DNA from: Oceanimonas doudoroffii | GTDB taxonomy: Bacteria > Pseudomonadota > Gammaproteobacteria > Enterobacterales > Aeromonadaceae | DNA: 64,000 nt | Assembly: GCF_002242685.1 (NCBI RefSeq) | Contig: NZ_NBIM01000001.1 | Location: 372,001-436,000 of the forward strand | Direction: 5' to 3' | Notes under the pieces: model-generated | Told to the model about the DNA's origin: nothing | Databases searched by the model: none | What the model saw: the letters and a program-made list of their open reading frames with translations, nothing else | Position numbers and translations under genes: made by a program | In this document: positions 28,415 to 37,153 of the stretch, piece by piece | Position numbering within the stretch: position 1 is the first letter of the stretch | Layout: every line of letters starts with the position of its first letter

Positions 28415-29566
28415 ATGAGTACAGCAACTTTTTTTATGCCGTCGGTCAACCTGATCGGCGACGGTGCCCTGGAGCAGGCGGTGGAGCAGGTAAGCGGGTA
28501 CGGCTTTCGTCATGCGCTGATCGTGACCGACAAGCCCCTGGTGGAGCTGGGATACGCCGGCCAGCTGCAACAGGCGCTGGCGAAGAAGGACATTCAGGCC
28601 AGCGTGTTTGACGGCGTGCAGGCCAACCCCACCACCGGCAATGTGGAAGCAGGCCTGGCATTGCTTGAGCAGAAACAATGTGATTTCGTTATTTCCCTCG
28701 GTGGCGGCTCGCCCCACGACTGCGCCAAGGCCATTGCCCTGGTGGCCAGCAACGGCGGCGACATTCGTGACTTTGAGGGGGTCGACCAGTCCGCCAAACC
28801 CCAGCTGCCCCTGGTGGCCATCAACACCACCGCCGGCACCGCCTCCGAGATCACCCGTTTCTGCATCATTACCGACGAAAAAACCCATATCAAAATGGCC
28901 ATCGTCGACAAGCATGTCACGCCCATGCTGTCGGTCAACGATCCCTACTTGATGAAAAACATGCCGGCGTCGCTGACCGCCGCCACTGGCATGGATGCGC
29001 TCACCCATGCGGTGGAAGCCTATGTGTCTACCGCCGCCAACCCCATTACCGACGCCTGCGCCCTTCAGGCCATCACCCTGATAAGCCGCAACCTGGCCAA
29101 TGCCGTGGCCAACGGCGCCGACATGGCCGCCCGCAACAAGATGGCCTACGCCCAGCTGCTGGCGGGCATGGCCTTTAACAATGCGTCGCTCGGCTATGTG
29201 CACGCCATGGCCCACCAGCTGGGCGGGTTCTACGATCTGCCCCATGGGGTGTGCAACGCCGTGCTGCTTCCCCATGTGCAGCGTTTTAACAGCCGAGTGG
29301 CGGCGGTCCGTCTTGCCGAGGTGGCCGAGGCCCTGGGCGAGCAGGTGCAGGAGCTCGGCCCGGCGCAGGGAGCCGAGCGGTGCATTGCCGCCATTGAGCG
29401 GCTGGCACGGCAGGTGGGCATTCCCGCCGGCCTGAGCGAGCTGGGGGTAAAGCAGGATGACTTCGCCGAGCTGGCCGGTAATGCCATGAAGGACGCCTGT
29501 GGCCTGACCAACCCGGTGCAGCCCAGCCATGATGAGGTGGTGGGCATATTCAAGGCCGCCTTCTGA
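28415..29566 (+). CDS. Iron-containing alcohol dehydrogenase
   Basis: Group III alcohol dehydrogenase of 383 residues, related to YiaY and Zymomonas AdhB. The NAD-binding region has [13 protein letters not shown]. The Fe ligands appear in the [16 protein letters not shown] segment ([16 protein letters not shown]), in [16 protein letters not shown] and nearby (Asp plus three His). The ATG at 28415 follows AAAGGAG. It lies 81 bases after the aldehyde dehydrogenase, so an alcohol-to-aldehyde-to-acid pathway is encoded in one operon. Direction (oxidation) is inferred from the partner. A strong terminator follows. Confidence 0.92.
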   Translation: MSTATFFMPSVNLIGDGALEQAVEQVSGYGFRHALIVTDKPLVELGYAGQLQQALAKKDIQASVFDGVQANPTTGNVEAGLALLEQKQCDFVISLGGGSPHDCAKAIALVASNGGDIRDFEGVDQSAKPQLPLVAINTTAGTASEITRFCIITDEKTHIKMAIVDKHVTPMLSVNDPYLMKNMPASLTAATGMDALTHAVEAYVSTAANPITDACALQAITLISRNLANAVANGADMAARNKMAYAQLLAGMAFNNASLGYVHAMAHQLGGFYDLPHGVCNAVLLPHVQRFNSRVAAVRLAEVAEALGEQVQELGPAQGAERCIAAIERLARQVGIPAGLSELGVKQDDFAELAGNAMKDACGLTNPVQPSHDEVVGIFKAAF

Positions 29567-29585
29567 GTGCCTCGAGTTGGCGACG

Positions 29586-29610
29586 CGCCCCGTGCTTACG
29601 GGGCGTTTTT
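29586..29610 (+). terminator. Rho-independent terminator of the alcohol dehydrogenase operon
   Basis: CGCCCCGT (29586-29593), loop GCTT, ACGGGGCG (29598-29605), then five T residues. Confidence 0.93.
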
Positions 29611-29698
29611 GTGTCAGGAGGCGTGCGCGGGTTTGCAAAGCGGACGGGCTTGGCCAGACTGAATATCAGTGCGCTTTGGTCAACACAAGGAGCCCATT

Positions 29699-29986
29699 AT
29701 GGCGAACGAAGGCTATCACGAGCCCATTGATGAACTCAGTGACGACACTCGGGACATGCACAGGGCCATTACCTCGCTGATGGAGGAGCTGGAAGCGGTA
29801 GACTGGTATAACCAGCGGGTGGATGCCTGCAAGGATCCCGAGCTCAAGGCCATTCTGGCCCATAACCGGGACGAGGAAAAAGAGCATGCCGCCATGGTGC
29901 TGGAGTGGATTCGCCGTCGGGATCCCACCTTTGACAAGGAGCTGAAAGATTACCTGTTCAGCAGCGGCGACATCTGCGATCACTGA
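29699..29986 (+). CDS. Encapsulated-ferritin-like protein (EncFtn), no targeting tail
   Basis: A 95-residue protein closely resembling encapsulated ferritin EncFtn, which forms an annular decamer and oxidises Fe(II) at a shared di-iron site. The core MEELEAVDWYNQRVDA and AHNRDEEKEHAAMVLEW segments are nearly those of the Rhodospirillum rubrum protein. Its ligands Glu32, Glu62 and His65 correspond here to Glu30, Glu60 and His63. EncFtn proteins normally carry a C-terminal encapsulin-loading peptide (LGIGSLK-like); this one stops at SSGDICDH without it, and no encapsulin gene is in the window. The ATG at 29699 follows AAGGAG. It is a single gene behind the ADH terminator, converging on the EAL-GGDEF gene with a ten-base gap. 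Confidence 0.85.
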   Translation: MANEGYHEPIDELSDDTRDMHRAITSLMEELEAVDWYNQRVDACKDPELKAILAHNRDEEKEHAAMVLEWIRRRDPTFDKELKDYLFSSGDICDH

Positions 29987-29996
29987 TGCCGGCCGG

Positions 29997-31757
29997 CTAG
30001 GACGCGATTGGCCGCTGGGGGGCCCGCTCCGGGCTGAAGCAGCAACAGCTTTGTGCATGGCACTTGGCTGCGTGCTTGGCGGCACTGGCCAGCAGGGCCA
30101 CGTCACCGTGGGAATGGCAGCGGGCCGGATCCGGGTGCACCACGCCGATGGCAATGCCCAGCAAGGGATAACGTTGTGTGTCGCCGTTGCGCCCGGGGGC
30201 CACCATGCCCCGGCGCAGCCGGTCTTCGGCATGATAAAAGTCGGGAATTTCCCGATCGAAGCGGGCAATGAGCTGATCGCACAGATGGCGCCAGTCGCAG
30301 CCGGCATCAAACACCGCCACAAAGTCATCTCCGCCCACATGGCCCAGAAACTGGCCGGCCCCGCCGATGGTTTCCCGCAACAGCCGGGCCACCCACTGGA
30401 TCACCTTGTCTCCCTGGGCGTAACCGTAAACGTCGTTATAGGGCTTGAAGTGGTTGAGATCGAAGTAGGCCACGTAAAAGTCCTGTTGCTGCTGCAATGC
30501 CTCGTCTATTTCCCGGTAGATGGGCACATTGCCCGGCAACTGGGTCAGGGGGTTGGCATAGCGGGCCAGCAGCAGCTGTTGCTCGGTAATGGTACGCAAC
30601 AAATCGCGTACCGAGCCCAGACCGTGATAATGGCCGTTGTGGGTAATGATGAAGTGCTGGCGGCCGCTCATGCTGTCGTCGTCGGTAATCAGCTGGCTGG
30701 CGCGATCCAGCGGCGTTTGTCGATCCACGATCAGCGGTTGCATGTCCATGGCGCGGGTCAACGGTTTGTTGGCGTAAAGGGCTCGGCCAAAGGGAGTGGA
30801 AAACAGCTCCATCACCCGGGAGCGGTGCAGCATGCCCACCGGCACACCCTGGGCCAGCACCGGAATGGAGTGCAGCCGACTGTCGGCCCGCAGCCGGTCA
30901 AACACCTTGGCCAGGGAGTCGTTCACGTCCATGGCCTGTCCCTGCCGGGCCAGGGTGGCCACGGTGTCGCGCTGCAGCGCCGGTACACCCATGGGGCGGC
31001 CGCAGGCGGTGGGAGCCCGGGTCAGCGGCATCGGTTGTGGCCGCCCGAGCCAGTAGCCCTGGCAATAGCGAATGCCCATGGCGTGTAGTTGCTCAAGTTC
31101 GGCGCGGGTCTCGATGCCCTCGGCGATCACGCGGGAGCCCAGCCGGCGCGCCAGATCGGCAATGCTCTGTACAAAGGCCTGGCGTACCGTGTCCTGATCG
31201 ATGTGATGAATGAAATGACGGTCTATTTTGACGAAATCCGGCTCGATCTCCGACCACAGCTTCAGGCCTGAGTAGCCGGCGCCCAGATCATCGATGGCGA
31301 TGCGAAAGCCCAGCTGGCGGTAGCGATTCAGCGCTTCTTTCAGGCCGGCGGTGTCCTGCACCAGATCCTGCTCCGACAGCTCAATCACTATCTGCTCGGG
31401 GGCCAGTCCCAGCTCCTGAACCAGGCGGCGGGTGCAGCCCTTGGGGTGGCGCTTATCGAGCAGCACGCTGGGATTGACGTTGACGAAAATGCAGCCGTCC
31501 ATGCCGAGCTCATGATAGCGACGCAGGGCCGCCTGACGGCAGGCCAGATCCAGCTCCGACAGCATACCCAGCCGGCGAGCCTCGCCAAACAGCGCCGAGG
31601 GAAACTCCAGCGGATGGCCGGCGGGCCCGCGGATCAGCGCCTCGTGCCCCAGGATCTGGCCGGCCTGAATATCCACAATGGGCTGAAACTGCGGGTTCAG
31701 CCGGTCCTGGTCGAGCAGGGTGGGCAGGGCGTCGTCGTTGCTGGGGAAAGGTATCAT
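29997..31757 (-). CDS. EAL-CBS-GGDEF c-di-GMP signalling protein
   Basis: A cytoplasmic protein of 586 residues with domains in the order EAL, CBS pair, GGDEF. The EAL motif is intact (LGHEALIRGP) and the key DDLGAGYSG loop is present, so phosphodiesterase activity is plausible. The middle third (about 265-395, TVATLARQGQAMDVNDSLAKVF and VLHRSRVMEL-like repeats) looks like two CBS modules, which often bind adenosine nucleotides. The C-terminal signature is GGDDF (HVGGDDFVAVF), a variant, and no RxxD site is visible. I placed the start at 31757, where the IPFPSNDD sequence begins; the longer frame to 31814 is possible. No membrane segment is seen. Confidence 0.82.
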   Translation of the reverse strand: MIPFPSNDDALPTLLDQDRLNPQFQPIVDIQAGQILGHEALIRGPAGHPLEFPSALFGEARRLGMLSELDLACRQAALRRYHELGMDGCIFVNVNPSVLLDKRHPKGCTRRLVQELGLAPEQIVIELSEQDLVQDTAGLKEALNRYRQLGFRIAIDDLGAGYSGLKLWSEIEPDFVKIDRHFIHHIDQDTVRQAFVQSIADLARRLGSRVIAEGIETRAELEQLHAMGIRYCQGYWLGRPQPMPLTRAPTACGRPMGVPALQRDTVATLARQGQAMDVNDSLAKVFDRLRADSRLHSIPVLAQGVPVGMLHRSRVMELFSTPFGRALYANKPLTRAMDMQPLIVDRQTPLDRASQLITDDDSMSGRQHFIITHNGHYHGLGSVRDLLRTITEQQLLLARYANPLTQLPGNVPIYREIDEALQQQQDFYVAYFDLNHFKPYNDVYGYAQGDKVIQWVARLLRETIGGAGQFLGHVGGDDFVAVFDAGCDWRHLCDQLIARFDREIPDFYHAEDRLRRGMVAPGRNGDTQRYPLLGIAIGVVHPDPARCHSHGDVALLASAAKHAAKCHAQSCCCFSPERAPQRPIAS

Positions 31758-31859
31758 TCGGAGCTCAGTGTCGATTTCAAATGACACATACTCTATGGCG
31801 GCAGCATGACCCAAATATGACAGCGCCCTTGATATATACCGTAGTGGCCCTGTGCCGCG

Positions 31860-32717
31860 TCAGTTGCCCTCGAGCAAGGCCGTCAGGGGCTGCCGGCTAC
31901 GGAACAGCTGGGGGGCCAGTCCTTCCCGGGACACATAAACATGGCCGTCGGCACCCAGGGCAATCGCCTCGAACTGGCCGGTCTCACTCAGCCGGTAACC
32001 GCGGCCGGCGTGCTCTACCACCTGGTTGTTGCGCACCGGGTAATGCCACACAAAGGCCCGGCGGTCGAACAGGTTGCGGCTGTAGCCCACCAGCAGCAGG
32101 GTCTGGCTGGCGGCGTCGAAGTCGGCACCGGTGACCAGCATGTGCGGATTGAGCCGTTGCCATTCCGTCAGTGGCGACGGGACGGCATTCGGTCGCAACC
32201 GGTACAGGCTGCTTTGCTGATCCAGCCAGCGCTTGGTAAACAGCCACAGCTCGCCGTTTACCCAGGCCAGGGCTTCGGCGTCAAAGTTGTGCTGATGACG
32301 GGGAGGCTGAAAGTTGCGCTGTTCCCGGTAGCTGACCGGCAGCACCTCGGGCGGGGTCACGCCGTCATCCACCAGGCGCAGGGAGAAGATGCGCAGATCC
32401 TGTCGCCGGCCACCGTTGTTGCCGGTGTCGGCCAGGTAGAGGATGTTGCCGTGGCGGGCAATGTCTTCCCAGTCCCGGTTGGGGGCGGGCACCGGCAGGC
32501 GGCGCACCAGCCCGCCGCGCTGGTTGAGCACAAACAGTTCGGCGGCCTTGCCGCTGTCGTTATGGCTGACAAAACCGCCGGGCCAGGCGACCAGCCCGGA
32601 GCTTTCTGACAGCGCGGCAGGAAAACTGCCCACGGGATCCAGCGCCAGGCGCGGGCTGCCGGCGCCGGCACAGGCGGTGAGCAATAACAGCATCAGGGCA
32701 CTCGCGGTGCGCAACAT
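31860..32717 (-). CDS. Putative lipoprotein with beta-propeller-like sequence
   Basis: A 285-residue protein with a lipoprotein signal (RTASALMLLLLTACAG, lipobox LTAC). The body has recurring elements typical of propeller-like proteins: SSGLVAWPGGFVSHNDSG, NRDWEDIARHG, LYLADTGNN and NFDAEALAWVNGELWLFTKRW. These resemble secreted proteins annotated as esterase-like or phytase-like, but I see no decisive catalytic motif, so no function is given. It is transcribed toward the EAL-GGDEF gene; a 102-base gap separates them. Confidence 0.75.
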   Translation of the reverse strand: MLRTASALMLLLLTACAGAGSPRLALDPVGSFPAALSESSGLVAWPGGFVSHNDSGKAAELFVLNQRGGLVRRLPVPAPNRDWEDIARHGNILYLADTGNNGGRRQDLRIFSLRLVDDGVTPPEVLPVSYREQRNFQPPRHQHNFDAEALAWVNGELWLFTKRWLDQQSSLYRLRPNAVPSPLTEWQRLNPHMLVTGADFDAASQTLLLVGYSRNLFDRRAFVWHYPVRNNQVVEHAGRGYRLSETGQFEAIALGADGHVYVSREGLAPQLFRSRQPLTALLEGN

Positions 32718-32976
32718 AAGGGTATCTCCAGAACAACGGGGTGGGCAGCTTATACCGGCCGCAGGGACAACAGCAGGGTCAAGCGAGTTATCGGCCAGGG
32801 CCTGCCGGTGATGATGTGTTGGTAAACCCGGTGTTAATCAATATGACACGCTGTTAGCGTTATTATAAGCCAGCAAAATGGCTGCTTTTAATTTTCAAAT
32901 CAGCTCAATATTTCATCTTAAAACTGTTAAGCTGCGCGCAACTTATTGACCAGACTTTCAAAAAGGAGCAAGGCGA

Positions 32977-33909
32977 GTGGCCAGAGGGGTTGCGTTATCG
33001 GTGTTTTCGTCGGTGTTGTTTGCGCTGTTGTATTACTATGCCAGCCTGATGACGCCGATGAACGGCGAAGTGGTGTTTGGCTGGCGGATGCTGCTGACCA
33101 TGCCCTGTCTTGGCCTGTTTCTGCTCTACAGCGGCGACTGGCGGCTGGTGACCTTCCTGTTTGCGCAACTGAAAACCCGCCCCGTGCTCTGGCTGGGCTT
33201 GCCGCTGTCGTCCGCCCTGGTGGCGGTGCAACTGTGGATCTTCATGTGGGCTCCCATCAACGGCCGGGGCCTGGCGGTCTCTCTCGGTTACTTCATGATG
33301 CCTCTGGTGCTGGTACTGGTGGGCCGCTTTCTCTATCAGGAACGTCCCACTCGGCTGCAATGGCTGGCGGTGGCCTGCGCCGTGCTGGGCGTGGCCAACG
33401 AACTGTGGCATGCCGGCGGCGTTTCCTGGGAGACCCTGGTGGTGGCCCTGGGGTATCCGCTCTATTTCGTGTGGCGGCGCTGGCTCGGTAATGACACGCT
33501 GGGCGGGCTGTGGTGCGACATGCTGCTGATGCTGCCGGTGGCGGCCTGGTTTGTATGCGCCACCGGAGCGCCGCTGGCGGTGTTTGGCGAGCGGCCGCTG
33601 CTGTACCTGCTGGTGCTGGGGCTGGGCATGATCAGCGCCCTGGCCCTGGCCTGCTACATTCTGGCCAGCCGGCGGCTGCCATTCAGCCTGTTTGGCCTGC
33701 TGGGTTATGTGGAGCCGGTGCTGCTGGTGGTGGTGTCGCTGGCGCTGGGCGAAACCATTTCCGGTGAGGAATGGCCCACTTATATCGCCATCTGGACGGC
33801 GGTGGCCCTGCTGGTGCTGGAAGGCGTGCGCAAAATGCTGGCGTTCCGCCGCTATCCGTTTCGCCAGGGCGCCAGCCACCAGGCTCCGGCGCAGACCACC
33901 AGATCCTAG
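32977..33909 (+). CDS. rarD: RarD-type EamA permease
   Basis: Inner-membrane protein of 310 residues with ten predicted hydrophobic segments and the RarD hallmark of two EamA halves. The first segment reads VALSVFSSVLFALLYYYASL, and the internal sequence FGWRMLLTMPCL and YFMMPLVLVLVGRFLYQERP match the RarD family. The substrate of RarD proteins is unproven; the chloramphenicol-resistance link from which the name comes is weak. Translation starts at a GTG (32977) behind AAAAAGGAGCAAGGCGA. It is convergent with the next gene, a second DMT-family permease. Confidence 0.88.
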   Translation: MARGVALSVFSSVLFALLYYYASLMTPMNGEVVFGWRMLLTMPCLGLFLLYSGDWRLVTFLFAQLKTRPVLWLGLPLSSALVAVQLWIFMWAPINGRGLAVSLGYFMMPLVLVLVGRFLYQERPTRLQWLAVACAVLGVANELWHAGGVSWETLVVALGYPLYFVWRRWLGNDTLGGLWCDMLLMLPVAAWFVCATGAPLAVFGERPLLYLLVLGLGMISALALACYILASRRLPFSLFGLLGYVEPVLLVVVSLALGETISGEEWPTYIAIWTAVALLVLEGVRKMLAFRRYPFRQGASHQAPAQTTRS

Positions 33910-33930
33910 CTTTTCAGCCCGGCGGCGGCC

Positions 33931-34815
33931 TCAGGCCCACATGACGCACATGGCCGCCAGCACGATCAGCACCAGGCCGCCGTGATCCCGGCGGCCCAGG
34001 CGTTCCCGAAAGTACCAGGCCGAAATCATCAGGGTAAACAGCACCTCCACTTGCCCGAGGGTCTTGACCAGGGCCACGGTTTCCAGGCTCATGGCGGTGA
34101 ACCAGCCGATGGAGCCCAGGCAGCTGGTGAGGCTGACCAGGGCGGTCAGCCCGGGCCGGCGCCACAATGAGACCAGTGCCGGCGGGTTGCGCAGCCCCAG
34201 CCATACCAGCAGTAGCAGGGTCTGCAGGCCAATCACCAGCAGCAGCACCCAGGCCGCGCCAAAGGGAAAGGGCAGGGCCAGCGTCAGGCTGGCTTCCCGC
34301 ACCCACAGCGAGGTGAGGGCAAAGGCCAGGCCGCTGCCCAGTCCGGTAAACAGGGTACTGACCGGCACACCGGCCCCTGCCGCCCGCCGCAGTCCGCTCA
34401 GCAGCCACACGGCAATCGCGCCCAGCAGTACTCCCAGCCAGCCCAGGGGCGTGAGCGGGGCGCTGAAAAAGAACACTCCCAGGGCCGCCGCCAACACCGC
34501 CTCGCTTTTGGCCAGGCCCACCCCCACGGCGTAGTTGCGCAACTGAAACAGCCGCACCATGAGTGCCGTGGCCAGGATCTGGCTTACCGCCGCCGCCACT
34601 ATCAGCACCGCGAAATAACCGCCAAAGGCGGGCACGGGCTGGTGGGGCTGCCACCGGTACAGCAACCACAGATACAGTGCCGCCAGCGGCCACGCCAGCA
34701 CAAAACGCGCCAGGGTCACGGCGGCGGCGCCGGCATCCTGACTCAGCCGTTTCTGAAAGGCGTTGCGCCAGGCCTGCATAAAGGCGGCGAACAGGGTAAA
34801 GGGAATCCACAGCAT
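33931..34815 (-). CDS. DMT-family (EamA) transporter
   Basis: A 294-residue inner-membrane protein with about ten hydrophobic helices and two EamA halves, starting at MLWIPFTLFAAFMQAWRNAFQKRL. The ATG at 34815 follows AAGGACTTGCC; the open frame extends farther but the family-like sequence starts here. The C-terminal part contains SLETVALVKTLGQVEVLFTLMIS and a typical RERLGRRDHGGLVLI loop. No substrate can be read from sequence. It ends 21 bases from rarD in a convergent arrangement. Confidence 0.82.
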   Translation of the reverse strand: MLWIPFTLFAAFMQAWRNAFQKRLSQDAGAAAVTLARFVLAWPLAALYLWLLYRWQPHQPVPAFGGYFAVLIVAAAVSQILATALMVRLFQLRNYAVGVGLAKSEAVLAAALGVFFFSAPLTPLGWLGVLLGAIAVWLLSGLRRAAGAGVPVSTLFTGLGSGLAFALTSLWVREASLTLALPFPFGAAWVLLLVIGLQTLLLLVWLGLRNPPALVSLWRRPGLTALVSLTSCLGSIGWFTAMSLETVALVKTLGQVEVLFTLMISAWYFRERLGRRDHGGLVLIVLAAMCVMWA

Positions 34816-34922
34816 GGCAAGTCCTTGTGCAGGGCAAAAATCGCCACTCATGTTAACAGAGACGCTGACGGCGGCGCGGCATTTTGTTACAACTGCATCA
34901 TTCTTCTGCAAGAGTATTCATC

Positions 34923-35534
34923 ATGACCCTGGACACCTGGTTGATTTACCTGGCAGCCTGTATCGGGCTGTCCCTTACCCCCGGCCCCAACAGCCTGCTG
35001 GCGCTGACCCACGGTGCCCTTTACGGCCCGGGCCGCACCCTGGCCACCATTGCCGGCGGCGCCCTGGGCTTTATAGGCGTGGTAGGGGTGTCGATGTTCG
35101 GCATTGCCTCGCTGCTGACCCTGGCATCCGAGTTGCTGCTGGTGATGAAAATTGTCGGTGGCCTCTACCTGGTGTGGCTGGGCATACAGGTATGGCGGTC
35201 GCCGGCCCCGGGCGGGGGCGTGGGGGCCATCAGCGGCCGGGCCAGCCCCTGGGTCATGGCCCGGCAGGGGCTGCTGTCGGCCTTTGCCAACCCCAAGGCG
35301 ATGTTGTTTTTTGCCGCCTTTCTGCCCCAGTTTATCGATCCCGCCGCCAGCCTGTGGGGCCAGTTTGTGGTGATGGCGGTAACCTTTGCGCTGGTGGAAT
35401 GCCTGACCGAGTGCCTGATTGCCGGTTTTGCCGGGCGGGTTTCGGGCTGGCTGACCCGATGTGGGCGAGGCTTTAACCGTACCTGTGGCGGCCTGTTTAT
35501 GCTGATTGGCGGCTGGCTGCCTTTGAGTCGTTGA
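34923..35534 (+). CDS. LysE/RhtB-family exporter
   Basis: A 203-residue membrane protein of the LysE amino-acid exporter family. The N-terminal signature GLSLTPGPNSLLALTHGALYG is the family's conserved TPGPN region, followed by five more hydrophobic segments; FANPKAMLFFAAFLPQFID is the second conserved element. The ATG at 34923 gives the usual N-terminus; the ribosome site is weak. Family members export basic amino acids, homoserine or threonine, and the exact substrate cannot be told here. It diverges from the DMT permease gene. Confidence 0.88.
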   Translation: MTLDTWLIYLAACIGLSLTPGPNSLLALTHGALYGPGRTLATIAGGALGFIGVVGVSMFGIASLLTLASELLLVMKIVGGLYLVWLGIQVWRSPAPGGGVGAISGRASPWVMARQGLLSAFANPKAMLFFAAFLPQFIDPAASLWGQFVVMAVTFALVECLTECLIAGFAGRVSGWLTRCGRGFNRTCGGLFMLIGGWLPLSR

Positions 35535-35551
35535 GCTACGGGCAGTAAAGT

Positions 35552-35578
35552 AAAAAAGCGCCCGCGGGCGCTTTTTTT
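35552..35578. terminator. Bidirectional terminator between lysE-type gene and tcyP
   Basis: AGCGCCC (35557-35563), loop GC, GGGCGCT (35566-35572), flanked by six A residues on one side and seven T residues on the other. It can end transcripts from both converging genes. Confidence 0.92.
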
Positions 35579-35595
35579 ATGGATGGCGGCCAGGC

Positions 35596-36981
35596 TTAGG
35601 CCACGGCCGGGCGCTGGCCGGCGTCGTCATCGGCGGCAAACACCGCTTCGTCGGTCTGCCCCAGCAGCTTGCTGCTGATGGTGCCGGCGGTCATGGCACC
35701 GTTCACGTTCAGTGCGGTGCGGGCCATGTCGATCAGCGGTTCAATGGAAATCAGCAGGGCCGCCAGTGCCACCGGCATGCCCATGATCGGCAGCACGATC
35801 AGCGCGGCAAAGGTGGCGCCGCCACCCACGCCGGCCACGCCAAAGGACGCCAGGGTGATCACGCCCACCAGGGTGGCCAGCCACAGCGGGTCCAGCACGT
35901 CGATGCCCATGGTGGGGGCGATCATCACCGCCAGCATGGCCGGGTAAATGCCGGCGCAGCCGTTCTGACCAATGGTGGCACCAAAGGAGGCGGAAAAGTT
36001 GGCAATGCTCTCGGGTACACCCAGCTTTTGGGTTTGCGCCTGCACGTTGAGCGGAATGGTGGCGGCGCTGGAGCGGCTGGTAAAGGCAAAGGCCAGCACC
36101 GGCCATACCTTGGTGAAAAAGCGTTTGGCGTTCACGCCCACCAGGCCGAGCAGCAGCCCGTGCACCACAAACATAATGGCAATGGCCAGGTAGGAGGCGA
36201 CCAGGAAGCCGGCCAGGCTGAGCACGTCCTGCAGGTTGGAGCCGGCGATGACCTTGGTCATCAGTGCCATCACGCCGTAGGGGGTGAGCTTCATCACCAG
36301 CCGCACCAGGCGCATGATCAGTGCCTGCAGGGCTTCAATGCCGCCCACCACGCGCTGGCCCAGCTCCGGCTCGTCCTTCAGCAGGGTCAGTACCGCCAGC
36401 CCCAGGAACACCGCGAACACCACCACACCGATGATGGAGGTGGGGCTGGCGCCGGTCATGTCGGCAAAGGGATTACGCGGAATAAAGGACACCAGCAGCT
36501 GCGGCATGGACAGGTTGGCCACGCTGGCCACCGTGGCTTCCAGCTGCTCGGCCCGGGCCAGCTCACGGGCGCCCTGTACCAGATCGGCGGCACTGAGGCC
36601 GAACGAGTAAGTGACGAACACGCCCACCAGCGCCGAAATGGCGGTGGTGAACAACAGTATGCCCAGGGTCAGCACGCTGATCTTGCCGAGGGAAGTGGCG
36701 TTATGCAGTCGCGATACGGCACCGAGAATGGACACAAGCACCAGGGGGATCACTATCATCTGCAGCAGGCGCACATAGCCGCCGCCTACCACGTTGACCC
36801 ACTCCAGGGTGCGTTGAATGGTATCGGCGTCATACAGCACCTGCATGGCAAAGCCGGCACCCACGCCAAACACCAGGCCGGTCAGTACGCGGCGAGATAA
36901 AGACTGCCCGCGGCCGGACAGCTTGCCCAGCACCAGCATCAGCAGCACAAAGATTGCCAGATTGATCAGCACAATCAGCAT
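35596..36981 (-). CDS. tcyP: L-cystine symporter TcyP
   Basis: Secondary transporter of the dicarboxylate/amino-acid:cation symporter family, 461 residues. Close to E. coli TcyP (YdjN) along its length: [66 protein letters not shown] and [18 protein letters not shown]. The conserved hairpin Ser-rich (TSRSSA) and NGCAG elements belong to the substrate and Na+ site region in this fold. The start at 36981 follows GGAGTAAAC. In enterics it imports L-cystine under sulfur limitation via CysB; no CysB site was identified here. Confidence 0.9.
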   Translation of the reverse strand: MLIVLINLAIFVLLMLVLGKLSGRGQSLSRRVLTGLVFGVGAGFAMQVLYDADTIQRTLEWVNVVGGGYVRLLQMIVIPLVLVSILGAVSRLHNATSLGKISVLTLGILLFTTAISALVGVFVTYSFGLSAADLVQGARELARAEQLEATVASVANLSMPQLLVSFIPRNPFADMTGASPTSIIGVVVFAVFLGLAVLTLLKDEPELGQRVVGGIEALQALIMRLVRLVMKLTPYGVMALMTKVIAGSNLQDVLSLAGFLVASYLAIAIMFVVHGLLLGLVGVNAKRFFTKVWPVLAFAFTSRSSAATIPLNVQAQTQKLGVPESIANFSASFGATIGQNGCAGIYPAMLAVMIAPTMGIDVLDPLWLATLVGVITLASFGVAGVGGGATFAALIVLPIMGMPVALAALLISIEPLIDMARTALNVNGAMTAGTISSKLLGQTDEAVFAADDDAGQRPAVA

Positions 36982-37153
36982 GTTTACTCCGTGTTCAGAA
37001 AATAATAAGGAAACGGGCGATGCTAGCAGCATCATCGCCCGGGCGTTACATCGTTTGGTTATGGCTTATGAATAATAACCGGAAAACAAGGGTTCGGCGG
37101 AATTATTGACCGGTTGTAAAGCAGGCTGTGGCGTAAGATCCTGCTAACCGGTG

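Noticed and set aside
32946..33491. Alternative frame overlapping rarD
   Set aside because: It lacks family sequence, while the rarD frame has the membrane pattern and a good ribosome site.
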